Notes: generated by a model from the letters alone, not told the origin. Positions 8,616 through 14,877 are shown, numbered from the stretch's first letter. The stretch: 14,877 nucleotides of DNA from Bacteroidales bacterium (GCA_004552725.1 SFNM01000045.1:1-14877), one strand, 5' to 3'. Translations and numbers: made by a program.

Positions 8616-8652
8616 GATAGGGAGCATCGCTCCCAAAGCCTTGCTCCCTATC
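8616..8652 (+). promoter_or_regulatory. Intercistronic stem-loop with two alternative pairings
   Basis: GATAGGGAGCA (8616-8626) and TGCTCCCTATC (8642-8652) are perfect 11-base inverted copies with a 15-base loop. Inside, GGGAGC (8620-8625) can instead pair with GCTCCC (8629-8634) across a 3-base loop. The same left strand is used in both, so the two stems exclude each other. No T-run follows the long stem, so it is not a standard intrinsic terminator. Likely roles are mRNA stabilisation or processing between the susE-like and susF-like genes, or attenuation of susF-like expression. Confidence 0.75.
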
Positions 8653-8678
8653 ATTAAATAAAACGATAAATATTTAAT
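8653..8678 (+). repeat. AT inverted repeat abutting the susF-like start codon
   Basis: ATTAAATA (8653-8660) and TATTTAAT (8671-8678) are perfect 8-base inverted copies with a 10-base loop. The right arm ends on the base before the ATG at 8679. As RNA it would be a weak all-A/U hairpin covering the ribosome landing site. It starts directly after the long GC-richer stem at 8616-8652, so the two could form back to back. AT-rich leaders are normal in this phylum, so chance cannot be excluded. Confidence 0.5.
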
Positions 8679-10142
8679 ATGAAATATAAAGTTTTAGGCT
8701 TGTCGATTCTTCTTGTCGCTGCCTTCACCGCTTGCGACAACTACGAAGAACCCAATCCCCAGCCCCAAACCAACGAGCAGGGCTCTATCCTCAACGCCGA
8801 CGAGGTTGCTTTCAATAGCATCATCACTGCCGGCACTGTCTACGACCTCCAAGCCCTCAACGACGAAGGCACTTTAATCGGCCTCGCTACTTTCACCGCT
8901 CCCGAACTCGGCGATTACTACGACTACAAAGTATACGCCCAACTCTCTAAAGATGGTTTCAACACCTACCGTGAATTCGTATGTGACCTCGCCGAAGGCG
9001 AAGCTAACACCTACACCGCTACCATCGATGCCAAAACCATCCAAGACATCTATGTTAGCTACGTGTCCAAAGGCCCCAAAGCCAAAGACGTTAGCTTCCG
9101 CTTCCAACTGACCACCGTGTCCAACGGCACCGGCGGCTCGCAAGAAGCTTACATCGGCTCGCCCGAAACCTTCTTCGGTCAATCCGTTATGACCATCAAG
9201 CCCTTCCCCTCCGACCTCGTTATCGAAGAAGCTTACTACCTCATCGGTACCGCTTGCGATTGGGATATGACCGCTGCTATCAAACTCTCCAACTCTGGCA
9301 TCGACCCCTACGACGATCCCGTATTCTCCGCTAAATTCGACGTTACCCCCGGCGGCTGGTGGTGGAAGATAGTTCCCCAATCCGTTTTCGAAACCGGTAA
9401 CTGGGGCTCAGGTCCTTACAGCCAATTCGGCGTTGAAGAAAACGGCGACGAATCCTTCGCCGGCATGCTCTTCGCTCACGACGGCGCTGTTGAACCCGGC
9501 GCAGGCTGCCTCCAAGTAGAAGCTGCTACCGCTTACCTCCTCACCATCAACATGGAAGAAGGTGTCTACGAATTCAGCCTCGCTATCGAATGTCTCTACA
9601 CCCCCGGCGGTTCCAACGGCTGGAGCCAAACCGCTTCCCAAATCCTCACCACCACCGACTATGTGAACTACGGCGGCTGCGCTCACCTCAACGGCGAGTT
9701 CAAATTCACTTCCGCTCCCGACTGGGCTCACATCAACTATGGTGCTGCTGCTGAAGAAGGCAAGCTCTCCACCGACGGCGGCGCAGGCAACCTCTGCGCT
9801 GATGTAGATGGCCTCTACTACGTTCAAGCAAACATTGCTGCCCTCACCTACAGCCTCTACCACATCGAATCCCTCGGTATCATCGGTAATGCTACCCCCA
9901 ACGGCTGGGATGCTTCCACCGCTCTCACTCCCTCCGAGGACTTCCTCGTATGGTCCGGCACAGTTGCTCTCACCGAAGGCGAATTCAAGTTCCGCGCTAA
10001 CGACGCTTGGGACATCGACTTCGGCGGTACCCTCGACAACGTTACCTACAAAGGCGCCAACATCCCCGTAGCAGAAGCCGGCACCTACACCATCACCGTC
10101 GACTTCTCTACCGTTCCCTACACCTGCACCCTCAGCAAGTAA
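8679..10142 (+). CDS. SusF-like outer-membrane lipoprotein with three glycan-binding domains
   Basis: Surface lipoprotein of 487 residues, close in size to B. thetaiotaomicron SusF. The signal peptide ends in the lipobox FTAC with Cys19, followed by DNYEEP (acidic export signal). Residues about 35-150 form a SusE/SusF-type N-terminal Ig-like domain. Three tandem carbohydrate-binding domains follow: about 184-302 (YYLIGTACDWD, GWWWKIVP), about 304-396 (GGSNGWSQ, FKFTSAPDWAHINYG) and about 398-487 (GIIGNATPNGWDAS, FKFRANDAWDIDFGG). Each shows the recurring plan of an NGW/DWD-type motif followed by a KF/WK strand and a second tryptophan; the first repeat is the most divergent. The architecture points to starch-like alpha-glucan, by analogy only. 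It is separated from the susE-like gene by 73 bases carrying two inverted repeats, unlike the 22-32 base gaps upstream, so its dosage may be set separately. An intrinsic terminator follows. Confidence 0.88.
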   Translation: MKYKVLGLSILLVAAFTACDNYEEPNPQPQTNEQGSILNADEVAFNSIITAGTVYDLQALNDEGTLIGLATFTAPELGDYYDYKVYAQLSKDGFNTYREFVCDLAEGEANTYTATIDAKTIQDIYVSYVSKGPKAKDVSFRFQLTTVSNGTGGSQEAYIGSPETFFGQSVMTIKPFPSDLVIEEAYYLIGTACDWDMTAAIKLSNSGIDPYDDPVFSAKFDVTPGGWWWKIVPQSVFETGNWGSGPYSQFGVEENGDESFAGMLFAHDGAVEPGAGCLQVEAATAYLLTINMEEGVYEFSLAIECLYTPGGSNGWSQTASQILTTTDYVNYGGCAHLNGEFKFTSAPDWAHINYGAAAEEGKLSTDGGAGNLCADVDGLYYVQANIAALTYSLYHIESLGIIGNATPNGWDASTALTPSEDFLVWSGTVALTEGEFKFRANDAWDIDFGGTLDNVTYKGANIPVAEAGTYTITVDFSTVPYTCTLSK

Positions 10143-10159
10143 TCCCCTCCCCATACCGC

Positions 10160-10193
10160 AAAAGCGAGGAGCGCCACCGCGCCCCTCGCTTTT
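10160..10193 (+). terminator. Intrinsic terminator of the Sus-like operon
   Basis: AAAAGCGAGG (10160-10169) pairs perfectly with CCTCGCTTTT (10184-10193). After one A/C mismatch an inner GCGC/GCGC stem (10171-10174 with 10179-10182) closes on the loop CACC. The T4 at the end of the stem and further T-tracts downstream complete the signal. It begins 17 bases after the susF-like stop. The A-run at the left foot means it could also act on the opposite strand. Confidence 0.9.
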
Positions 10194-10209
10194 CTCATTC
10201 TAATTCCCC

Positions 10210-10274
10210 TTTTTGTAATTTTTTTGCCGCTTTGGTGATTTTTTTGGCAAAAATAACCGAAAATGCTCAAAAAA
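10210..10274. other. Seven A/T tracts in helical phase upstream of asd
   Basis: Uninterrupted tracts lie at 10210-10214 (T5), 10219-10225 (T7), 10231-10233 (T3), 10239-10245 (T7), 10249-10253 (A5), 10260-10263 (A4) and 10269-10274 (A6). Their centres are 9 to 10.5 bases apart, close to one helical turn, which is the arrangement that produces intrinsic DNA curvature. The array ends five bases before the -7 element. It also contains the inverted repeat TTTTTGCC (10221-10228) / GGCAAAAA (10246-10253). Confidence 0.6.
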
Positions 10275-10278
10275 GTTG

Positions 10279-10286
10279 TAACTTTG
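10279..10286 (+). promoter_or_regulatory. -7 promoter element of the asd operon
   Basis: TAACTTTG matches the Bacteroidota -7 consensus TAnnTTTG exactly. No TTTG is present 19-21 bases upstream, where the phased A-tracts lie instead. Transcription should start around 10292-10295, leaving an untranslated leader of about 25 bases before the ATG at 10320. It lies downstream of the Sus-like terminator, so asd is expected to be transcribed independently. Confidence 0.7.
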
Positions 10287-10319
10287 CACTCTATTTACTT
10301 TATTACCTATCTACGCTAA

Positions 10320-11324
10320 ATGAACATTGCAATTGTCGGGGCCGGCGGAGCTGTCGGCCGTGAATTTCTTAAACTGCTCGAGGGGGGTGCCCTCCCCGTC
10401 GACAATTTGCGACTGTTCGGCTCTGAACGCAGCGCCGGCAGTGCTATTCCTTTTCGTGGTAAACCCGTCACTATCGAACTCCTCTCGCCCGAAAGCGACT
10501 TCTCGGGTGTAGACTTCGCCTTGGTTTCGGCAGGTGGTAGCGCTTCGCTCCAATTTGCTGATGTAATCACTCGTCACGGCACCATCATGGTCGATAACTC
10601 CAGCGCTTTCCGCATGGACGATGACGTGCCCTTGGTAGTGCCCGAAATCAACGGCGACGACGCCCTCAACGCTCCTCGCCGCATCATCGCCAACCCAAAC
10701 TGCACCACCATCCAAATGGTAGTCGCTCTCAACGCCCTGCATCGCCGGTGGAAAATCCGCCGAGTGCACGTGGCCACCTACCAAGCCGCCAGCGGTGCCG
10801 GTGCTGCAGCCATGCAAGAGCTCCACGACCAGTACGGCGCCATCTCGCGCGGTGCCACGCCCCATGTGGAACGCTTCGCCCACCAGTTGGCCAACAATGT
10901 AATCCCTCACATCGACGTCTTTGGCGACAACGGTTACACTCGCGAGGAGATGAAAATGCATCACGAAACCAAAAAAATCATGCACGACCCGGAGCTGCTG
11001 GTCAGCGCCACCTGCGTGCGTGTGCCCGTGATGCGCGCCCACTCCGAAGCCATCTGGGTTGAAACCGAACAGCCCATCGATGTGGCCGAAGCCCGCAAGG
11101 CTTTCGAAGAAGCCCCCGGTGTAGTGGTCATCGACCAGCCACAAGCCAACCGCTATCCCATGCCTTTGGATTTAGCCGGCACCGACCCGGTGTTTGTCGG
11201 CCGTATTCGCCGCGATATCGCCGGCAACGGCCTCTCATTTTGGACCGTAGCCGACCAAATTCGCAAAGGCGCAGCCCTCAATGCCGTGCAAATAGTGCAG
11301 TACATCATTGAGCATCGCGGCTAA
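10320..11324 (+). CDS. asd: Aspartate-semialdehyde dehydrogenase
   Basis: Cytoplasmic enzyme that reduces L-aspartyl-4-phosphate to L-aspartate-4-semialdehyde with NADPH, the branch point to lysine/diaminopimelate, threonine and methionine. The 334-residue protein is full length. Visible features: nucleotide-binding loop GAGGAVG at 7-13, the SERSAG segment at 35-40 expected to contact the NADP phosphate, the active-site motif NPNCTT with catalytic Cys128, the QAASGAG loop at 155-161, and the CVRVPVMRAHSE segment carrying substrate-binding Arg234 and acid/base His241. These residue roles come from the known family. No obvious Shine-Dalgarno precedes the ATG. The gene has its own promoter and probably forms a two-gene transcript with the antiporter 23 bases downstream. 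No other gene of the aspartate pathway is in the window. Confidence 0.95.
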   Translation: MNIAIVGAGGAVGREFLKLLEGGALPVDNLRLFGSERSAGSAIPFRGKPVTIELLSPESDFSGVDFALVSAGGSASLQFADVITRHGTIMVDNSSAFRMDDDVPLVVPEINGDDALNAPRRIIANPNCTTIQMVVALNALHRRWKIRRVHVATYQAASGAGAAAMQELHDQYGAISRGATPHVERFAHQLANNVIPHIDVFGDNGYTREEMKMHHETKKIMHDPELLVSATCVRVPVMRAHSEAIWVETEQPIDVAEARKAFEEAPGVVVIDQPQANRYPMPLDLAGTDPVFVGRIRRDIAGNGLSFWTVADQIRKGAALNAVQIVQYIIEHRG

Positions 11325-11347
11325 CCTCGCTAACATCCTCTCTTGCC

Positions 11348-13375
11348 ATGATACTCTCCGCCATAGTCACACATCCCATCCCGATTTTCTTTATCGTGAT
11401 GCTGATAATATTGCTGGGCCCGCTGTTGCTCAACCGCCTGCGCATCCCTCATATTATCGGAATGATTGTGGCCGGAGTGGTCATCGGCCCATTCGGTTGT
11501 GACGTCCTTCACAACGACGAATCGTTCCGCATCTTCGGCCAAGTGGGTCTGCTCTACTTGATGTTCTTGGCGGGCTTGGAGATAGATATGTATCATCTGC
11601 GGCTAAATTTGCGCCGCGGTTTGTTCTTCGGGTTGCTCACCTTGGTTGTGCCATTGGCTGCCGGTATTCTAACGGCCATTTATGTGCAAAAACTCGACAT
11701 AACGGCTTCCTTGCTGCTTGGCGCGATGTACGCCGCTCACACCCTCATTGCCTACCCGGTGGCTGCTCGCTACGGCATCACGCGTGCCCCTGCTGTGATA
11801 ATAGCCGTGGTCGGCACTATTATTGCGGTGGTCGGCTCGTTGATGGTAATAGCCTTGGCTGTTAGCATAGGCCATGATGGAGTGATCAACCTCTCCGACG
11901 TGTTGTTCCTGTTGCTGCGCATGGCACTTTGGGCGGCGGCTCTCATCTTCATCTATCCCAAGATTACGCGGTGGTTCTTCCGCAACTTCTCCGACCGCGT
12001 CAACCAGTACGTGTTCATCATGGCCATGGTGTTCCTGGCCGCTTGGACTGCCTCGCTCATAGGGCTTGAAGGCATCCTCGGGGCCTTCCTTGCAGGCTTG
12101 GTGCTCAACCGCTTTGTGCCCGCCGCTTCGCCACTGATGACCTCCATCGAGTTTGTGGGCAATGCCCTGTTCATTCCCTATTTCCTCATCAGTGTAGGTA
12201 TGATGATCAACCTACGCGTGGTGGGTAACATCGACACCCTTATCGCCGCCGGAATTATGCTTGCCGTGGGCATTTTGGCCAAGTGGGTGCCTGCATTTAT
12301 AGTACAGAAAGTCAATCACCTCGACCCATTTGGACGCAAAACCATTTTTGGATTGACTGTGGCGCACACTGCAGTGGCCCTCGCCGTTGTGACCCTCGGC
12401 AATGAGATGGGATTGCTAAGCGATACCATTCTCAATGCCACTATCCTTGTGATACTCATCACCTGTTCCATCGCACCGATTATCACTGCCAATGCAGCTC
12501 CCAAACTCAAGATAGCAATGATGAGTGATGATGAGTCAATGACTCGCCAAACCAGGGTGAACAACACTCTTATCGCGGTCTCAAACCCTCTCACCGCGCC
12601 ACAATTGGTGGAACTCGGCGTGCTGATGCGCAACACTCGCTCTCACCGCTTCTATGCCATCCATGTGCGCAACGACAACTCGCCCTCGGCCAAAGCCATG
12701 TCGGCCAACGCCCTGGCCCTGGCCAAAAGCAGCGCTGCCGCAGCCGACATCGCCATTAACGAAATTGAGCGCTACGACCTCAACACCGTCACCGGCGTGC
12801 TCAACGCCTTGGCCGAACGCGACATCACCGAAGTAATCGTGGGCATGCACCGCCGTTCAGCCGTAATCGACTCATTCTACGGCACTAAAATTGAGCAACT
12901 GCTGCAGTCGACCAACCGCATGGTGCTCATCTCGCGCATCTATATGCCATTGAACACCATCGGGCGCATCTGCGTGGCCGTGCCCCGTTCCGCCCAATAC
13001 GAGAGCGGCTTCGCTCGCTGGGTGCGTTGCCTCGCCCGCCTCACACGTCAACTCGGTTGCCGCATCATCTTCTGTTGCCACCCCGACCAGCAGCCCCTTA
13101 TCCGTGAAATCATCATCGACGGAAGTTACGGCATACGCACCGAATTCCGCACCGTTGAGTCGCTCGACTCACTGATAATGCTCACCGCCCGTGTGCACGA
13201 AGAGGACCTGCTGGTGGTCATATCCGCACGCGAACACTCCGTGTCGCATACCGACGAAGTGACCGAACTCCCCGGCATGCTCCAACGCAACTACGCTCGC
13301 AACAACCTACTGGTAATCTACCCCGAACAATTTGGCGAAGATCCCACCCACCTCACCAGCATCTTCCATCACTAA
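11348..13375 (+). CDS. CPA2-type cation/proton antiporter with two C-terminal Usp-like domains; atypical membrane core
   Basis: Inner-membrane protein of 675 residues. Residues about 10-385 form a KefB/NhaA-fold exchanger with roughly 12 hydrophobic segments and the family motifs FLAGLEID (73-80), AHTLIAYPVAARYGI (130-144), GILGAFLAGLVLNR (242-255) and FVGNALFIPYFLISVGMMI (269-287). Residues about 405-535 and 545-665 are two universal-stress-protein-like cytoplasmic domains, suggesting regulation by a nucleotide or similar ligand. In Bacteroidales relatives as I recall them, the segment after HTLIAYP reads GGTxITDT, with the aspartate expected to carry the ion. Here it reads VGTIIAVVGSL (155-165), with Ala160-Val161 where Thr-Asp is expected. 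Exchange activity is therefore uncertain; it may be a sensor, a channel-like protein, or use another carboxylate. It probably shares the asd transcript (23-base gap, no terminator between). Confidence 0.85.
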   Translation: MILSAIVTHPIPIFFIVMLIILLGPLLLNRLRIPHIIGMIVAGVVIGPFGCDVLHNDESFRIFGQVGLLYLMFLAGLEIDMYHLRLNLRRGLFFGLLTLVVPLAAGILTAIYVQKLDITASLLLGAMYAAHTLIAYPVAARYGITRAPAVIIAVVGTIIAVVGSLMVIALAVSIGHDGVINLSDVLFLLLRMALWAAALIFIYPKITRWFFRNFSDRVNQYVFIMAMVFLAAWTASLIGLEGILGAFLAGLVLNRFVPAASPLMTSIEFVGNALFIPYFLISVGMMINLRVVGNIDTLIAAGIMLAVGILAKWVPAFIVQKVNHLDPFGRKTIFGLTVAHTAVALAVVTLGNEMGLLSDTILNATILVILITCSIAPIITANAAPKLKIAMMSDDESMTRQTRVNNTLIAVSNPLTAPQLVELGVLMRNTRSHRFYAIHVRNDNSPSAKAMSANALALAKSSAAAADIAINEIERYDLNTVTGVLNALAERDITEVIVGMHRRSAVIDSFYGTKIEQLLQSTNRMVLISRIYMPLNTIGRICVAVPRSAQYESGFARWVRCLARLTRQLGCRIIFCCHPDQQPLIREIIIDGSYGIRTEFRTVESLDSLIMLTARVHEEDLLVVISAREHSVSHTDEVTELPGMLQRNYARNNLLVIYPEQFGEDPTHLTSIFHH

Positions 13376-13485
13376 TCCAAATTCAGGGGAGCCCGATTTC
13401 CATCATCGGTTGGCCATAATTGCTACAAAATTATTAAATCTTGCGCTTTTGCAATATTCGATTATATGTAATAATTAGCAGGAAT

Positions 13486-13517
13486 TTTGGAGGTTTGCGA
13501 TTTAATCACTAAATTTG
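13486..13517 (+). promoter_or_regulatory. Bacteroidota-type promoter (-33 TTTG, -7 TAAATTTG)
   Basis: TTTG at 13486-13489, a 20-base spacer, then TAAATTTG at 13510-13517 fits the TTTG-N(19-21)-TAnnTTTG consensus exactly, making it the best promoter in the window. Transcription is expected to start about 13522-13525, some 35 bases before the ATG at 13559. The -7 element is overlapped by a large inverted repeat, so it is probably regulated. Confidence 0.75.
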
Positions 13518-13551
13518 CACAAAATCATTAGTCATGATTATGTGCAAATTT
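13511..13551. promoter_or_regulatory. 18-bp inverted repeat over the -7 element; operator or terminator
   Basis: The left arm at 13511-13528 and the right arm at 13534-13551 are inverted copies at 17 of 18 positions (13522 and 13540 are both A), around the 5-base centre TAGTC. The left arm contains seven of the eight bases of the -7 element, so a dimeric protein bound here would cover the promoter and start site. Because T6 (13549-13554) overlaps its right end, read-through RNA from the asd/antiporter unit could also form a terminator-like hairpin. Both roles are possible together. Confidence 0.65.
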
Positions 13552-13558
13552 TTTAATT

Positions 13559-14877
13559 ATGAGTAGGAGAGGGATATGCTTAGTGGTGGCGGTGTGGGCC
13601 ACGATGTGGGCCGTTGCGGCTAATGAGTTGGACTCCTTGTTGCATCAACTCGACCACACAATCGAGGTGCGCGATAGTTTGTGCAACGAACGGCGATTGG
13701 GTATTCATACAGCAATGATGCGCGTTGATGCCGCCGGCAATGATGGCGATTTATACAATATCTATCGCGATTTGTATGGCTTGTATCTTTCGTATCGGGT
13801 GGATTCGGCTATGTGGGTTGCGGAGCGCAGGTTGCAGTGTGCCATTCGTATGCACGACCAATCCAAAATCATTTCCGCATCGTTGAATTTGGCCGAAAGT
13901 TACTCAGCCTCAGCCGATTATTACAACTCCTTAGAGACACTCGATACCCTCGACCGCGCTCTAATGCAACCTTACCACCTCAAGTATATGTACAACATCT
14001 ACAGTTCTACATATATGCGAATGGCTCATGCCGATGCCATCCATTCGCGGCGGTTGCTGTATAACAATAAGGTTCGAGCGTATCGCGACTCACTACTCAC
14101 CTTCTTTCCGGACAACACTCCGGAATACTACAACATCAAGAGTCTGCAATTAGTCGATGATGGTTATTGGGAAGAGGCCTTGAAGATGATGAATAAATGC
14201 GGCGAACTCTTCGGCGTGGATGCCAATGCGCGAGCCTTGGGCTTGATGGCCAAGATTTATGGCCAAGGCGGCGACCGCTACATGCAAAAGTGCTTTTTGG
14301 CGCGTTCGGCCATCGTAGATTTGGAAAATGGCAAGAAAGATTACTTGTCGCTGATGGAATTGGCCAAAATCCTCAACGACGAGCGCGACTATGAACACGC
14401 TTACAAATATATCCGTTGCGCCTTGGAGGATGCAATGCTAAGCGGTGCTCGCAGCCGTGCCTCCGAAATTTTGGAAGCGGTGCCAATCATCGATGCCGCC
14501 TATAATCAAGCCAAGCAAGAAGAGATGCAAAAATTGTGGTTTGCCATCACTATTTTGGTATTGCTTCTGGCGGTGGTGATAGTGGCTTATGTGCTCATGC
14601 GCAAGAAATTACGTCGCAATTCCAATATTGCGGACTCTTTACGAAGCGATAATCAGCAATTGAGTACTGCTAACGAGTTGTTGGTAGAGTCGAACGCGCT
14701 CAAAGAGCGGTGCATCTCCGAATTGTTTAGCCTTCATGGCAATAATATAGAGAGGTTTATTGATTATCGCAAGCAAGTATATCGTTTGTTGAGAACTTCG
14801 CAGTATGATGCCGCCTCCGCCTTGGCTAAGTCTACGCAGTTTGAGAGTGAGCAAACCAAAGAAGTGTATACTTGCTT
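13559..14877 (+). CDS. DUF6377-like TPR/transmembrane putative regulator, N-terminal 439 codons (3' end outside window)
   Basis: The frame runs open from the ATG at 13559 to the window edge. The product begins with a likely signal peptide (MSRRGICLVVAVWATMWAVA, cut near Ala20-Ala21), then a long helical TPR-like extracytoplasmic region (about 22-320), one transmembrane helix (about 326-347, FAITILVLLLAVVIVAYVL) and a basic/heptad-like linker (about 348-385). The start of a cytoplasmic domain follows (CISELFSLHGNNIERFIDYRKQVYRLL). The ELDSLLHQLDHTIEVRD start and the LFxLxxxxIxxxxxYRKxV segment are what I remember from DUF6377 proteins of Bacteroides, often annotated as transcriptional regulators; that name is from memory. 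It probably senses something in the periplasm and signals inward. Codon use is G/T-richer than the Sus-like block. Its promoter carries a large palindrome. Confidence 0.75.
   Translation, partial: MSRRGICLVVAVWATMWAVAANELDSLLHQLDHTIEVRDSLCNERRLGIHTAMMRVDAAGNDGDLYNIYRDLYGLYLSYRVDSAMWVAERRLQCAIRMHDQSKIISASLNLAESYSASADYYNSLETLDTLDRALMQPYHLKYMYNIYSSTYMRMAHADAIHSRRLLYNNKVRAYRDSLLTFFPDNTPEYYNIKSLQLVDDGYWEEALKMMNKCGELFGVDANARALGLMAKIYGQGGDRYMQKCFLARSAIVDLENGKKDYLSLMELAKILNDERDYEHAYKYIRCALEDAMLSGARSRASEILEAVPIIDAAYNQAKQEEMQKLWFAITILVLLLAVVIVAYVLMRKKLRRNSNIADSLRSDNQQLSTANELLVESNALKERCISELFSLHGNNIERFIDYRKQVYRLLRTSQYDAASALAKSTQFESEQTKEVYTC

Noticed and set aside
6040..10154. Open frames on the - strand opposite the susD-, susE- and susF-like genes (6040-7515, 7751-8611, 8874-9380, 9408-10154)
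   Set aside because: Same codon-opposite-codon alignment and same Val/Gly/Glu-rich composition; shadows of the codon bias.
10311..11144. 277-codon open frame on the - strand opposite asd
   Set aside because: Codons align with asd codons in antisense, and asd is an unmistakable full-length enzyme gene.
13393..13409. CCGAT/ATCGG 5-bp stem just after the antiporter stop as a terminator
   Set aside because: Short stem, 7-base loop and no T-run after it. The palindrome with T6 at 13511-13554 is a better terminator candidate.
1..14877. tRNA or rRNA genes, CRISPR arrays, insertion sequences, integrase or attachment sites
   Set aside because: No tRNA cloverleaf, regularly spaced repeats, transposase or integrase motifs, or flanking direct repeats were recognised while reading the window.

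Overview
The window looks like a chromosomal segment from a member of the Bacteroidota, most likely order Bacteroidales. The signs are a SusC/SusD outer-membrane pair, lipoproteins with acidic residues just after the lipobox cysteine, weak or absent Shine-Dalgarno sequences, and -7 elements of the form TAnnTTTG. A gut lineage such as Muribaculaceae is possible, but that is a guess from codon style. All recognised genes are on the + strand.

Layout. (1) 1-2484: the end of a tightly coupled operon with an unrecognised protein (5' end outside the window), an ABC ATPase with a non-standard H-loop position, and an FtsX/MacB-type permease. The genes overlap by 1 and 4 bases. (2) 2485-2872: an AT-rich non-coding stretch with a possible promoter and a leader of about 250 nt. 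(3) 2873-10142: a four-gene block of SusC-like TonB-dependent transporter, SusD-like lipoprotein, a short SusE-like lipoprotein with one C-terminal glycan-binding domain, and a SusF-like lipoprotein with three. Its + strand is visibly C-rich and it uses a narrow codon set. A clear intrinsic terminator closes it at 10160-10193. (4) 10194-13375: A/T tracts spaced about 10 bp apart, a good -7 element, aspartate-semialdehyde dehydrogenase (asd), and 23 bp later a CPA2-type cation/proton antiporter fused to two Usp-like domains. (5) 13376-14877: a strong Bacteroidota promoter overlapped by an 18-bp inverted repeat, then the first 439 codons of a TPR/transmembrane protein resembling the DUF6377 family. 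The window ends inside it.

How the parts work together. The SusC-D-E-F block would bind a glycan at the cell surface and import oligosaccharides. The SusE/SusF architecture points to an alpha-glucan such as starch, but no glycoside hydrolase or SusR-type regulator is in the window. asd and the antiporter look like a separate housekeeping/ion unit. The last gene may be a membrane sensor; any link to the Sus-like block is only positional.

The points most worth a second look are two mutually exclusive hairpins between the susE-like and susF-like genes, the large palindrome on the promoter of the DUF6377-like gene, the phased A/T tracts upstream of asd, and an antiporter core in which the expected membrane aspartate appears to be replaced.
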